A stretch of DNA of 64,000 nucleotides from Aldehydirespirator sp965116865 (lineage in GTDB: Bacteria; Actinomycetota; Acidimicrobiia; Acidimicrobiales; Aldehydirespiratoraceae), in NCBI GenBank assembly GCA_965116865.1, contig OZ220727.1:2480001-2544000 (forward strand). Reading direction: 5' to 3'. This document shows, in pieces, positions 1-8,663 of the stretch (positions are counted from its first letter, which is position 1; every line of letters begins with the position of its first letter). The notes beneath the pieces are model-generated. The model made no database searches and had not been told where the DNA came from. It saw only the letters and a program-made list of their open reading frames with translations. The position numbers and the translations under genes are program-made.

Positions 1-264
1 GCGCTCTGCGGGGATGTCGAAGTAGATCTTCAGGAACGAGTTCGAGTAGCGGTCGAACACCGCCGGCACACCGTCCTCCTGCAGCAGGGTGACGTCCTCG
101 AGCCAGTTGATGTCGGGGCCCGGGGTGGCCGCCAGCAGGTCGATGCCCTCCACCAGCGACATGTCCTCCTGGTACGGGAACCGCTTGCCGGCCAGCACCT
201 CCGCGTCGATGGCGACCGTGCGGGTCTCCCGGGGGCTCTCGCCCGTGCTCACCGATCCAGCCAT
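1..264 (-). CDS. unrecognised protein, 5' part only (cut by window edge)
   Basis: Leftward reading frame of 88 codons that runs off the left edge of the window. The start is ATG at 264, preceded by GAGGAGGAAC at a good distance. The visible N-terminus holds the segments FPYQEDMSLVEG and VFDRYSNSFLKIYFDIP; it has no signal peptide or membrane segment. I do not recognise the family. It is the last visible gene of the glnT-glxB-glxC-glxD direction and is separated from glxD by about 260 bp containing a direct repeat, so it could belong to the same nitrogen or methylamine pathway or have its own promoter. Confidence 0.6.
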   Translation of the reverse strand, partial: MAGSVSTGESPRETRTVAIDAEVLAGKRFPYQEDMSLVEGIDLLAATPGPDINWLEDVTLLQEDGVPAVFDRYSNSFLKIYFDIPAER

Positions 265-368
265 GTTCAGGTTCCTCCTCCGGTCGCGCCGACGTGCCAA
301 GCCCGCGACGCAGCTTCGATGATCCCGCTGACGCGCCGGACCGCGGCGTGGTGTTCGACCTCTTTGCC

Positions 369-474
369 CTTGAAGCCCATCGAGCGGTTCACCTCGCAGC
401 AGAGAGCCCGGCCCAGACCTCGCGGGCGACGGTCGGGGTGCTTGAAGCCCATCGAGCGGTTCACCTCGCAGCAG
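369..474. repeat. 34-bp direct repeat, 72-bp offset
   Basis: A 34-bp block beginning CTTGAAGCCC at 369 recurs at 441, an offset of exactly 72 bp with a non-repeated spacer. It lies between glxD and the truncated leftward gene. No gene is seen in 265-525 apart from this repeat. Confidence 0.9.
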
Positions 475-525
475 CGAGCAACAACATCGATATGCAGGGG
501 GTGGCGCGGTGCTCCGTCTGCCATC

Positions 526-1920
526 TCACATGCCTCCGTCGATGACGTGCTTGTCGAACAGGTCCCTGATCTCCTGGAGCGTCCGCTCCTCGGTGACCCC
601 GGGGATGTAGCCGGTGCCGGCCAAGGGCACCTTGGCCATGGCCGCGGCCTCGTAGGTGAGGGCGGCGAGGTCCTCGGGCTCCAACGAGTGGACGTCGGTC
701 TTGCCGCAGGCCCGGGCCAGCATCTGCACCTCCATGGTGAGGGTGATCAGGAAGTTGTAGACCCGCAGCGCGGCCTCGTCGACGTCGAGGCGCTTGCGCA
801 GCTCCACATCCTGGGTGGCCACCCCGACGGGGCAGCGGCCGGTGTGGCAGTGGTAGCACTCGCCCGCGGGCACGCCGACAGTGCCCTCGTAGTCGGTGAC
901 GCCGGGGATCTCCTTGTTGCAGTTGAGCGCCATCAAGGCGGCGGTGCCCAGCGCGACCGCGTCGGCGCCGAGGGCCAGGCACTTGGCGACGTCGCCGCCG
1001 TTGCGGATGCCGCCCGCCACCACCAGGTCGATGTCGTCGGCTAGGCCCACGTCCTCCAGCGCCCGGCGAGCCTCGGGGATCGCCGCCATCAGCGGGATGC
1101 CGGTCTCCTCGGTGGCGAGGTGCGGTCCCGCGCCGGTGCCGCCCTCGGCGCCGTCGAGGTAGACCACGTCGGGTCCGCACTTGGCCGCCATGCGCACGTC
1201 GTCGTAGACCCGGGCCGAGCCCAGCTTGAGCTGGATGGGGATCTGGTAGTCGGTGGCCTCGCGCACCTCCTGGATCTTGAGCGACAGGTCGTCGGGGCCG
1301 AGCCAGTCGGGGTGCCGGGCCGGGGAGCGCTGGTCGATCCCCGCCGGCAGCGAACGCATCTCGGCCACCTGCTCGGTCACCTTCTGGCCCATGAGGTGGC
1401 CTCCCAGGCCGACCTTGCAGCCCTGGCCGATGAAGAACTCCGCGGCGTCGGCCAGCATCAGATGATGGGGATTGAAGCCGTAGCGGCTCTGGATGATCTG
1501 GTAGTACCACTTGGTGGACAGGTCGCGCTCGGGCGGGATCATGCCGCCCTCGCCCGAGCATGTGGCGGTGCCGGCCATCGAAGCGCCCTTGGCGAGAGCC
1601 ATCTTGGCCTCCAACGACAGCGCGCCGAAGCTCATGCCGGTGATGTACACAGGAATGTCGAGCTGCAGCGGCTTGGCAGCGAAACGCGAGCCGATCACCG
1701 TGGAGGTGTCGCACTTCTCGCGGTAGCCCTCGATCACGAACCGGGTGAGCGTGCCCGGCAGGAACACCAGCTCGTCCCAGTGAGGGATCTTCTTGAAGAT
1801 CGAGAAGCCGCGCATCCGGTAGCGGCCCAGCTCGGACTTGACGTGGATGTCATTGATCACCTCAGGGGTGAAGATCCGGCTCTTGCCGAGGACGTCGGTG
1901 CTCTTGTTGACTGCGGTCAT
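526..1920 (-). CDS. glxD: glutamate-synthase-like FMN subunit (GlxD / MgsC type)
   Basis: 464 residues matching the FMN-binding TIM-barrel domain of glutamate synthase as a free-standing subunit. Visible marks are the N-terminal YITGMSFGALS segment, the glycine-rich AEGGTGAGP loop, the phosphate-binding VAGGIRNGGD stretch, and the cysteine cluster CYHCHTGRCPVGVATQ that holds a 3Fe-4S centre in this family. In the family this subunit transfers ammonia from glutamine (or a methylamine group from gamma-glutamylmethylamide) to 2-oxoglutarate. It follows glxC after 18 bp and is the last subunit gene of a leftward operon. Whether it makes glutamate or N-methylglutamate cannot be decided from sequence alone. 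Confidence 0.9.
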   Translation of the reverse strand: MTAVNKSTDVLGKSRIFTPEVINDIHVKSELGRYRMRGFSIFKKIPHWDELVFLPGTLTRFVIEGYREKCDTSTVIGSRFAAKPLQLDIPVYITGMSFGALSLEAKMALAKGASMAGTATCSGEGGMIPPERDLSTKWYYQIIQSRYGFNPHHLMLADAAEFFIGQGCKVGLGGHLMGQKVTEQVAEMRSLPAGIDQRSPARHPDWLGPDDLSLKIQEVREATDYQIPIQLKLGSARVYDDVRMAAKCGPDVVYLDGAEGGTGAGPHLATEETGIPLMAAIPEARRALEDVGLADDIDLVVAGGIRNGGDVAKCLALGADAVALGTAALMALNCNKEIPGVTDYEGTVGVPAGECYHCHTGRCPVGVATQDVELRKRLDVDEAALRVYNFLITLTMEVQMLARACGKTDVHSLEPEDLAALTYEAAAMAKVPLAGTGYIPGVTEERTLQEIRDLFDKHVIDGGM

Positions 1921-1938
1921 TCTGCGTACCCCCCCCCT

Positions 1939-2736
1939 CTAGTGGATGACGAGCTTGCGCTCGGAGGGCTCGAGCGCGTCGTAGTTGTGGAGCTGCTTGC
2001 CGCACACGAACTTCTGGAACGCGGGCGGGTCGCCGAGCCCGTGGACGCGGAACTTGCGCTCGATCAGCTCGGTGTCGGCGTCGTCCCACTCGCCGGGCAC
2101 GCAGTCCACGCCCAGGGAACGCACCTTGCCCGCCACGTAGATCGCGCCGTCGTACATGGAGTCGCCCAGGTTCATGCCGGCGTCGCCGCAGATGATCTGG
2201 CGGCCCCGCTGCATCATGAAGCCGGTGTTGATGCCGACGTCGCCGGTGACGATGATGGTGCCGCCCTTCTGGTCGATGCCGGTGCGTGCCCCCACATCGC
2301 CCTTGACGATGAGGTCGCCGCCGCGGATGGCCGCTCCGGTGAGCGACCCCGCACTGCGTTCGACCGTCACCACCCCCGACATCATGTTCTCGGCCACCGA
2401 CCAGCCCACCCGGCCGTTGACGGTGACCTCGGGACCGTCGATCAGGCCGCAGGCGAACCAGCCGGGGCTGCCCTCGAAGTGGATGCGGCAGCGCTTGAGA
2501 ATGCCCACCGCCAGCGAGTGCTTCGACGCCGGGTTCAGCACCGTCACATCGCTGATGCCGTCGTTGTAGACGAGCTTGCGCAGCGCCATGTTGATCTGGC
2601 GGACGGTCAGGTCAGCCGCGTTGAAGCGGGCGCTGTCCCCGTCGACCTCGATGTTGTCAGGCATCTCGGCCTGGGGCTCCACCAGACCCCGTGCGTCGTA
2701 GCTGACGCCGCTGCGCGAACCTGCACCTGGCATCAC
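1939..2736 (-). CDS. glxC: glutamate-synthase GXGXG-domain subunit (GlxC / MgsB type)
   Basis: 265 residues corresponding to the C-terminal beta-helix (GXGXG) domain of glutamate synthase, here a separate polypeptide. The repeating pattern GGDLIVKGDVGARTG, GGTIIVTGDVGINTG and RQIICGDAGMNLGD is characteristic of the right-handed helix that braces the amidotransferase and FMN subunits. It lies between glxB (upstream, gap of about 28 bp) and glxD (downstream). An alternative internal Met in the first 25 residues is possible, because the N-terminus before residue 25 looks unconserved. Confidence 0.88.
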   Translation of the reverse strand: MMPGAGSRSGVSYDARGLVEPQAEMPDNIEVDGDSARFNAADLTVRQINMALRKLVYNDGISDVTVLNPASKHSLAVGILKRCRIHFEGSPGWFACGLIDGPEVTVNGRVGWSVAENMMSGVVTVERSAGSLTGAAIRGGDLIVKGDVGARTGIDQKGGTIIVTGDVGINTGFMMQRGRQIICGDAGMNLGDSMYDGAIYVAGKVRSLGVDCVPGEWDDADTELIERKFRVHGLGDPPAFQKFVCGKQLHNYDALEPSERKLVIH

Positions 2737-2764
2737 TGCCCACCTCCGCGGCTGCAGGCCGGAG

Positions 2765-3694
2765 TCAGATCTGCCACACCAGCACCTCCCGCTCGTAGGG
2801 ATCGCGGGTCTCCACCTCGCGATTCACCAGCGCCCTGATGGCCACCTCCTCGGTGGCCACCGCCACCAGCGGATCGGACTCGAACAGCACCAGCGGCTTG
2901 GCCGCCATCTCATCCTTGGCGATGCCCAGCTCGCTGCCGGTGACGCACACGTAGGTGAACACGCCGTCGAGGTCGTCGAGGCTGTGCTTCATGGCCGTCT
3001 CCAGTGACAGGCCCCGTGCCACGTGCTCGGCCAGGTAGACCGCGATTATCTCGGAGTCGCACTCGCTCTGGAAGCGGTGGCCGTGCTGCTCGAGGCGGCG
3101 GCGCCACTGGTGGTAGTTGGTGAGCTGGCCGTTGTGGACCACGGCCATGTCCGCGAACGGGTAGGCCCAGTAGGGATGGGCGCCGGCGAGATCGACCTGG
3201 GACTCGGTGGCCATGCGCACATGGCCGAGGCCGTGAGTGCCCCGGAACGAGCCCAGCTTGTACTGGCCGCTGACCGTCTCGGCGTCGCCGAGATCCTTGA
3301 CGATCTCCAACGAGTTGCCCAGCGACAGCACCTCGCAGCCGGGAACGTCCTCCAAGTAGTCGGCCAGAGCCTTGAAGTCGCCGCCGTAGCGGACGGTCGC
3401 TCGGAAGGCGTAGCCGGTGTCGCTGCTGACCGTGGCCACCTCGGCGCCGATCTTGGCCAGGCGGCTCTCGATCTCGGCCCGGTTGCGCTCGAGGCGCTCC
3501 GCCATCCCGAAGCCGGCGATCTGGTTGGGCTCGGCCAGCACGAACCGGATCACGACGAAGTCGTCGACCGGTCCGTACACCGCGAAGCCGGTCGAGTCCG
3601 GCCCGCGGTGCTTCATCGACTGGAGCATGGCTGTGAGCTCCGCGCCGACGTCGGCCGCGCCGTCTCGGTGGATCACCCCTGCGATACCGCACAT
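2765..3694 (-). CDS. glxB: class II glutamine amidotransferase subunit (GlxB / MgsA type)
   Basis: 309 residues. The start is fixed by MCGIAGV: Cys2 is the N-terminal nucleophile of class II amidotransferases, and AAGGAGGT precedes the ATG at 3694, so the longer open frame upstream is not used. HRGPDSTGF and GHVRMAT match the substrate-binding loops of the family. The protein would hydrolyse glutamine, or the methylamide in N-methylglutamate synthase, and pass ammonia or methylamine to the GlxD barrel. It follows glnT by 58 bp and forms one transcription unit with glxC and glxD. Confidence 0.9.
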   Translation of the reverse strand: MCGIAGVIHRDGAADVGAELTAMLQSMKHRGPDSTGFAVYGPVDDFVVIRFVLAEPNQIAGFGMAERLERNRAEIESRLAKIGAEVATVSSDTGYAFRATVRYGGDFKALADYLEDVPGCEVLSLGNSLEIVKDLGDAETVSGQYKLGSFRGTHGLGHVRMATESQVDLAGAHPYWAYPFADMAVVHNGQLTNYHQWRRRLEQHGHRFQSECDSEIIAVYLAEHVARGLSLETAMKHSLDDLDGVFTYVCVTGSELGIAKDEMAAKPLVLFESDPLVAVATEEVAIRALVNREVETRDPYEREVLVWQI

Positions 3695-3752
3695 GGTGCT
3701 ACCTCCTTGTTGAGGGCTATGTGTTGAGTTCCTGTCCCCGGCCTCGGGCCTG

Positions 3753-5153
3753 CTACGGAAGGACGTCCAGGTACTCCTCCACGTCCCAGTCCGACACAGT
3801 GGCCAGGAACCGCTCCCATTCGTCGTTCTTGTAGTGGAAGAACACCTTGGCCATCTCGCCCGGCAGCGCACCCATGACGACCTCGTCGCTGCGCAGGGCC
3901 TCCAGCGCCTCGCCGAGGGTGAGCGGGATCTTCTGAACGGGCTTGCCGGCCTCCATGGCCTCGTAAATGTTGCGCTCCTCCGGCTCGCCCGGGTCGAGCC
4001 CGCGGTCGAGGCCGTCGTCCATCGCCTGCAGCAGGCCGGCGAGCGACAGGTGCGGGTTGACCGCGCTGTCCACCGAGCGGTACTCGAAGCGGCCCGGGGC
4101 GCTCACCCGCAGGGCGGTGGTGCGGTTCTGGAAGCCCCAGTCCGCGAACACCGGCGCCCAGAAGCCGGTGTCCCACAGGCGGCGGTAGGAATTGACCGTG
4201 GGCGAGGTGAGGCAGGTCAGGGCCCGGACGTGCTCGAGGATCCCGCCGATGGCTTTCATGCCGACGGGCCCGGGCAGCTGCGGGTCGTCGCCGGAGGGCA
4301 TGAACTTGTTGTTGCCGTCGGCGTCCCACAGCGAGATGTTGTGGTGGCAGCCGTTGGCCGACACCCCCATGAACGGCTTGGGCATGAAGCACGGGAAGGC
4401 CCCCTCCTCCCGGCCGACCTGCTTGCAGATCTGGCGGTAGGTGGTGAGCCGGTCGGCGGTGAGCTCGGCCCGGTCGAACATGAAGTTCAGCTCCAGCTGG
4501 CCGGGAGCGTCCTCGTGGTCGCCCTGGATCATGTCGAGGCCCATAGCTTCGCAGTACTCCACCACCTTGTGGATGAGGGGCTGCAGCTCGGCGAACTGGT
4601 CGATGTGGTAGCAGTTCGGCTTGGTCATGCCCTCGACGGTCGGCTTGCCGTCGTCTTCTGCCTTGAGCCACATCATCTCGGGCTCGCAACCGGCCCGCAG
4701 GTGCAGCCCGTGCTTGTCCTCGAACGCTTTATGGAGGCGCCGGAGGTTGCCCCGGCAGTCCGAGGTCAGGTAGGCGCCGCCGTCCACCTCCTCCTCACGG
4801 CCCCGGAACAGGGTACACCACACCCGTGCCGTCCTGGAGTCCCAGGGCAGGCGCATGAAGGTGTCGGGCTCGCCGATGCCGACAAGCTCGCGGGCCTCGG
4901 GTCCGTAGCCGATGTAGTTGCCGTGGCGGTCGATGAAGAGGTTGGCGGTGGAGCCGTACACCAGCTGGAAGCCCTTGCGGGCGATCATGCCGAAGTGCTT
5001 GGCCGGTATGCCCTTGCCCATGATCCGCCCCGTCACCGAGACGAACTGGCAGTACAGGTAGCGGATGTCGTCGGCCTCGATGCGAGCCTCCACCTCTCGG
5101 ATCTGCTCCTCGCGCCCGTCGGCGGCGACGAACCTCTCTAGGTCAGTGGCCAT
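3753..5153 (-). CDS. glnT: glutamine-synthetase-like ligase (GlnT / gamma-glutamylmethylamide synthetase type)
   Basis: 466 residues of the glutamine synthetase fold. Typical motifs are MGKGIPAKHFG near the N-terminus, GCEPEMMW and QLELNF (metal and glutamate site), CFMPKPFMGVSANGCHHN (ATP and ammonium loops) and NRTTALRVSAPGRFEYR (substrate arginines). The length and the glxBCD neighbours fit the GlnT or GmaS group rather than the dodecameric housekeeping enzyme. ATG at 5153 is chosen because of the purine-rich stretch just upstream; the frame stays open further. GmaS makes gamma-glutamylmethylamide from methylamine, glutamate and ATP, and the downstream synthase would turn it into N-methylglutamate; assignment to ammonium instead of methylamine remains possible. 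Confidence 0.85.
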   Translation of the reverse strand: MATDLERFVAADGREEQIREVEARIEADDIRYLYCQFVSVTGRIMGKGIPAKHFGMIARKGFQLVYGSTANLFIDRHGNYIGYGPEARELVGIGEPDTFMRLPWDSRTARVWCTLFRGREEEVDGGAYLTSDCRGNLRRLHKAFEDKHGLHLRAGCEPEMMWLKAEDDGKPTVEGMTKPNCYHIDQFAELQPLIHKVVEYCEAMGLDMIQGDHEDAPGQLELNFMFDRAELTADRLTTYRQICKQVGREEGAFPCFMPKPFMGVSANGCHHNISLWDADGNNKFMPSGDDPQLPGPVGMKAIGGILEHVRALTCLTSPTVNSYRRLWDTGFWAPVFADWGFQNRTTALRVSAPGRFEYRSVDSAVNPHLSLAGLLQAMDDGLDRGLDPGEPEERNIYEAMEAGKPVQKIPLTLGEALEALRSDEVVMGALPGEMAKVFFHYKNDEWERFLATVSDWDVEEYLDVLP

Positions 5154-5272
5154 TTCCCCCCCTGCGGGTGAGCTTGTGTTGCGGCGACACCGTAGCGCTC
5201 GGTGCGCGGCGCTCGCCATCGGACCTCGCGGCAAGCTCGACCCTACCACAACGCTCACCCATATGTCTAATC

Positions 5273-5286
5273 AGAGTAGTGACTCT
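5273..5286. promoter_or_regulatory. possible operator upstream of glnT
   Basis: AGAGTAGTGACTCT is an inverted repeat (AGAGT/ACTCT, 4-nt centre) in a local AT-rich island about 120 bp upstream of glnT. It is the only non-GC-rich part of the region, so a promoter with a regulator site is plausible. No regulator gene is adjacent and no clean -35/-10 pair is claimed. Confidence 0.25.
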
Positions 5287-5335
5287 TTCCTCATAGTAGA
5301 GCCGATCGATATGCGAGCGGGGCTGTCGGTCCACA

Positions 5336-5612
5336 CCGGCGAACCGGAGGCCAAGCACAGGGGGCCTCGACGGCTTGATGAGCCATGCATGCCAGCTGCA
5401 TGAGCGACCGGCGAACCGGAGGCCAGGCGCAGGGGGCCTCGACGGCTTCCAGTTCTTCGGCTGCGGGCTCGGCCACCACTACATCTTCGGGCAGCGCAAG
5501 CCGGGACGGACCGACGTCTGGGCCGACTTGCAGGCCAGTTGGCCTGCCGGACGCACCATCGCTGTCAGCGCAAGCCGGGACGGACCGACGTCTGGGCCGA
5601 CTGCCTACCGCC
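5336..5612. repeat. two nested direct-repeat pairs in the glnT / trmH intergenic region
   Basis: The gap 5154-5693 holds no convincing gene. A block of about 43 bp (GAACCGGAGGCC onward) at 5341 recurs at 5413, offset 72 bp. A second block of about 36 bp (CAGCGCAAGCCGGGACGG onward) at 5492 recurs at 5576, offset 84 bp. The spacer of the second pair contains the perfect inverted repeat GCAGGCCAGTTGGCCTGC (5530-5547), and that of the first contains ATGCA/TGCAT. Confidence 0.85.
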
Positions 5613-5693
5613 CCCGGTGCCCGATCGGAGCGCCGCCGCAAGCGCGCCGCCGCGGCAGCCGGCTCTCGGGGCACGCCGGAGGCCGTGGCTGGC

Positions 5694-6305
5694 TCAGGGC
5701 GCGGGCACGGCCCAGCGGCGGATCCATGCGTGCATGGCAATGCCGGCGGCCACGCCGGCGTTGATCGAGCGGGTCGAGCCGAACTGGGCTATCGACACCA
5801 CCTGCTCGGCCGTCGCCCTGGCCGCGGGTGACAGGCCCGGACCCTCCTGCCCGAACAGCAGGACGCACCGTTCGGGCAGGCCGGCGGTCTCCAGCGGCAC
5901 GGCGCCGGGGAGGTTGTCGACGCCCACCACCGGAAGTTCCTCGGCCGCGGCCCAGGCGGCCAACTCGTCCACCGAGGCGTGGTGGCGGATGTGCTGGTAC
6001 ACGTCTGTCATCATCGCCCCGCGCCTGTTCCAGCGCCGCTGCCCCACTATGTGCACTTCAGCGGCAGCGAAGGCGTTGGCCGTTCGCACCACGGTGCCGA
6101 TGTTGCGATCGTGCTCCCAGTTCTCGACAGCTGCATGGAAGGGGTGCCGCCGGGTGTCGAGATCGGCCTTGATGGCGGCGACACTCCAGTAGCGGTAGCG
6201 GTCGACCACGTTGCGCCGGTCGCCGCCGCGCAACAGATCGGGGTCCAGGTGCCCGCCGGCGGGCCACGGCCCGGCATGGGGCCCGACGCCGATCTCCTCG
6301 CTCAC
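5694..6305 (-). CDS. TrmH/SpoU family RNA 2'-O-methyltransferase
   Basis: 203 residues with the three SpoU motifs: NIGTVVRTANAF (motif 1), LLFGQEGPGLS (motif 2, AdoMet knot) and STRSINAGVAAGIAMHAW (motif 3). The enzyme would methylate a ribose 2'-OH in tRNA or rRNA in the cytoplasm; the exact target is unknown. The start is taken as GTG at 6305 (VSEEIG), with GGAGA about 6 nt upstream. The longer open frame upstream runs through a duplicated intergenic segment and is not protein-like. It is transcribed divergently from the channel gene. Confidence 0.85.
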   Translation of the reverse strand: MSEEIGVGPHAGPWPAGGHLDPDLLRGGDRRNVVDRYRYWSVAAIKADLDTRRHPFHAAVENWEHDRNIGTVVRTANAFAAAEVHIVGQRRWNRRGAMMTDVYQHIRHHASVDELAAWAAAEELPVVGVDNLPGAVPLETAGLPERCVLLFGQEGPGLSPAARATAEQVVSIAQFGSTRSINAGVAAGIAMHAWIRRWAVPAP

Positions 6306-6329
6306 CGAGTTCTCCGCCGCCCGCCGTTC

Positions 6330-6442
6330 GCGCCCATCGCGATCAACGTAGCCGGGGGTCCGCTGCCAGAACCCCGGGTCGGCGACCGCCACGGCGATGC
6401 GCCCATCGCGATCAACGTAGCCGGGGGTCCGCTGCCGGAACC
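6330..6442. repeat. about 43-bp direct repeat, 69-bp offset
   Basis: GCGCCCATCGCGATCAACG and the following bases occur at 6330 and at 6399, between the divergent methyltransferase and channel genes. The second copy ends just before the channel gene start, so it may have carried along part of the promoter region. Confidence 0.9.
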
Positions 6443-6465
6443 GGAGCGATCTAGTCTGGGAGCCG

Positions 6466-7545
6466 GTGAAGACCCGGGCTCGAAGACGCATCCGCCGCCA
6501 TCCACACCTGGCAAGAGGCGCACCCAAGGATCCTTGGGGCCGCTTCTGGGCCGGTCTGAGCGTGCTCGTTCTGGTGACCGCAGCAGGCACATTCGGGTAC
6601 CACCGGCTCGGCCTCACGGTGGAGGAGGCCCTCTACCAGACGATGATCACCATCACGACGGTGGGCTACGAGGAGATCGGCACGGTCACGGATAGCTACC
6701 GCGTGTTCACGATCCTGCTGATCATGTTCGGTGTGGGCACGGCCCTCTACACCCTGAGCGTTCTCATAGAGTCCCTCTTCGAGGGGCGGCTCGACGACGA
6801 GATCCGGAGGCGTCGCATGCAGAAGCAGATCGATCGGCTGAGCGACCATGTCGTGCTGTGCGGCTTCGGGCAGGTCGGGCGGGCCATCCACCGCGAGCTG
6901 GCTGCGGCGGACCGGGAAATAGTGGTGGTCGACCGTAGACAGCTCGATGCCGGGGAGTTGCGCCACACCGTCATCGGCGAGGCCACCGACGACGACATGC
7001 TGGTGGCGGCCGGCCTCCAGCGGGCCAGCACGCTGGTGCTGGCGCTCGACTCCGATGTCGACAACCTGTACATCGCCCTGACAGCCCGCTCGATGCGTCC
7101 GAGCCTGTTCATCGTGGCCCGCTCCAACAGCTCCTCCGCTGAGCCGAAGCTGCGCCAGGCCGGTGTGGACCGGGTGGTCAACACCCACGAGATCGGCGGA
7201 TCGAGGATGGCCGCTCTGGTGCTGCAGCCCGACGTGGTCGAGTTCCTCGGGGTGGTCATGCGCGCCGAGGAGCTGTCGGTGCGCCTCGCCGAGACGCCCG
7301 TAACCGCCCACGGTCCGTTCGCCGGCCGGGCCCTGGCCGCGTGCGGGATCGACGAGTCCACCGGTGCGACCGTCCTGGCTGTGCGGCGTGACGGTGCGTT
7401 CGTGACCAGTCCGCCGGACGATTTCAGGCTCGTAGCCGACGATGTGCTGATAGCGCTGGGCACCAAGGAACAACTCGCCGACCTCAACTCCAGGGCAGCC
7501 GCGCAGGCGCAGGCGCACCGTGGTGGCGTCGGCTCGGTCGGGTAG
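6466..7545 (+). CDS. potassium channel with RCK (TrkA-N/TrkA-C) domains
   Basis: 359 residues, GTG start. The N-terminus is basic, followed by TM1 (about 28-47), a pore helix with the selectivity filter in TTVGYEE (about 64-70) and TM2 (about 78-102). A RCK domain begins at about 126 with the Rossmann motif GFGQVG, and a TrkA-C domain occupies about 265-345. This is the layout of ligand-gated bacterial K+ channels such as MthK and Kch: two membrane helices and cytoplasmic gating ring. The C-terminus ends in an Ala/Gln-rich tail. No auxiliary transporter gene is adjacent. Confidence in the family is high; the gating ligand is unknown. Confidence 0.9.
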   Translation: MKTRARRRIRRHPHLARGAPKDPWGRFWAGLSVLVLVTAAGTFGYHRLGLTVEEALYQTMITITTVGYEEIGTVTDSYRVFTILLIMFGVGTALYTLSVLIESLFEGRLDDEIRRRRMQKQIDRLSDHVVLCGFGQVGRAIHRELAAADREIVVVDRRQLDAGELRHTVIGEATDDDMLVAAGLQRASTLVLALDSDVDNLYIALTARSMRPSLFIVARSNSSSAEPKLRQAGVDRVVNTHEIGGSRMAALVLQPDVVEFLGVVMRAEELSVRLAETPVTAHGPFAGRALAACGIDESTGATVLAVRRDGAFVTSPPDDFRLVADDVLIALGTKEQLADLNSRAAAQAQAHRGGVGSVG

Positions 7546-7561
7546 CTCGAGCCGCTCGGTC

Positions 7562-7848
7562 GGGAGCCTCCAATCGTGCAGGCACCGCGGCGGTGGTGGT
7601 GCGCTCCGTCGTGTACCGGCGAGACACCGGGAGCCTCCGGTCGTGCAGGCGCCGTGGCGGTGGTGTGCTCCGTCGTGTGTCGGCGAGACACCGGCAGCCT
7701 CCAATCGTGCAGGCACCGCAGCAGTGCGCTCCGTCATGTACCGGCGAGACACCGGCAGCCTCCAATCGTGCAGGCGCCGCAGCAGTGCGCTCCGTCATGT
7801 ACCGGCGAGACACCGGCAGCCTCCAATCGTGCAGGCGCCGCACCGATA
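7562..7848. repeat. five-copy degenerate tandem array (61-68 bp unit)
   Basis: AGCCTCCAATCGTGCAGGC-type anchors occur at 7564, 7632, 7696, 7757 and 7818, offsets 68, 64, 61 and 61 bp. The last copies are almost identical and the first two diverge. The array fills the gap between the channel gene and the peroxiredoxin gene; only about 75 bp after it remain for the peroxiredoxin promoter. No coding function is supported, since the unit lengths shift the frame. Confidence 0.92.
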
Positions 7849-7923
7849 CCCGACTAATCCGGTCGGATTTGTCGCAATGGCACGTTAGCCTGTGGGCAGT
7901 CCATCACCGTTTGGAGGCAACCC

Positions 7924-8586
7924 ATGGGACTGCGCATCAACGACACGGCGCCCGACTTCACCGCCGACACCACCGAGGGAGAGATCGACTTCCACGAGTG
8001 GGTCGGCGACGGATGGGCGCTGCTGTTCTCCCATCCGAAGGACTTCACCCCGGTCTGCACCACCGAACTGGGCGCGTTGGCCGGGCTGGCACCGGACTTC
8101 GCGGCCCGCAACTGCAAGATCATCGGCATCAGCATCGACGGCGTGAGCGACCATGTCGGCTGGTCGGCCGACATTGAGGCGGCTACCGGCAACGCGGTCG
8201 GCTACCCGCTGATCGGCGATCCCGAGCTTCATGTGGTGAAGCTCTACGACATGCTCCCGGCCGACGTCGGCGCCACCTCCGAGGGACGCACCGCGGCCGA
8301 CAACGCCACCGCCCGCTCGGTGTTCATCATCGGCCCCGACAAGAAGATCAAGGCCACGCTCACCTACCCGATGACCACCGGGCGCAACTTCGCGGAGATC
8401 CTGCGTCTGCTCGACTCCGTGCAGCTCACCGCCGCCGAGCAGGTGGCCACCCCGGCCGACTGGCAGCAGGGCGACGATGTGATCATCGTGCCCGCCGTGT
8501 CGAACGAGGCCGCCGCCGAGAAGTACCCCGACGGCTGGGAGGCCCCCCTTCCCTACCTGCGGATAGTCCCCCAGCCCGGCTCCTGA
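7924..8586 (+). CDS. 1-Cys peroxiredoxin (Prx6 / AhpC-TSA family)
   Basis: 220 residues. The peroxidatic cysteine lies in FTPVCTTELG at about residue 45, with the conserved Pro and Thr before it. The long C-terminal half, with GRNFAEILRLLDS and a VPAVSNEAAAEKYP segment, is typical of the Prx6 group that reduces peroxides in the cytoplasm with one catalytic cysteine. TTGGAGGCAACCC precedes the ATG. Expressed alone, rightward, and ends at a hairpin shared with the convergent NAD-salvage gene. Confidence 0.92.
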   Translation: MGLRINDTAPDFTADTTEGEIDFHEWVGDGWALLFSHPKDFTPVCTTELGALAGLAPDFAARNCKIIGISIDGVSDHVGWSADIEAATGNAVGYPLIGDPELHVVKLYDMLPADVGATSEGRTAADNATARSVFIIGPDKKIKATLTYPMTTGRNFAEILRLLDSVQLTAAEQVATPADWQQGDDVIIVPAVSNEAAAEKYPDGWEAPLPYLRIVPQPGS

Positions 8587-8626
8587 GCTTCCGCGGCCCC
8601 CGCCGAGCGCGGCTCGGAACGAAAAT

Positions 8627-8663
8627 CTGTCAAGAACCCACCGCACGGGTGGATTCCTGACAG
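8627..8663. terminator. hairpin between convergent genes
   Basis: CTGTCA-GAA-CCACC pairs with GGTGG-TTC-TGACAG around a small GCAC-type loop. On the minus strand the stem is followed by ATTTTCG, so it looks like an intrinsic terminator for the leftward gene ending at 8664; on the plus strand no T-run follows. Confidence 0.7.

Noticed and set aside
7562..7848. CRISPR array (regular repeats about 60-72 bp apart here and elsewhere)
   Set aside because: The repeats are long, whole units are copied rather than separated by unique spacers, repeat sequence differs from site to site, and no cas gene is present.
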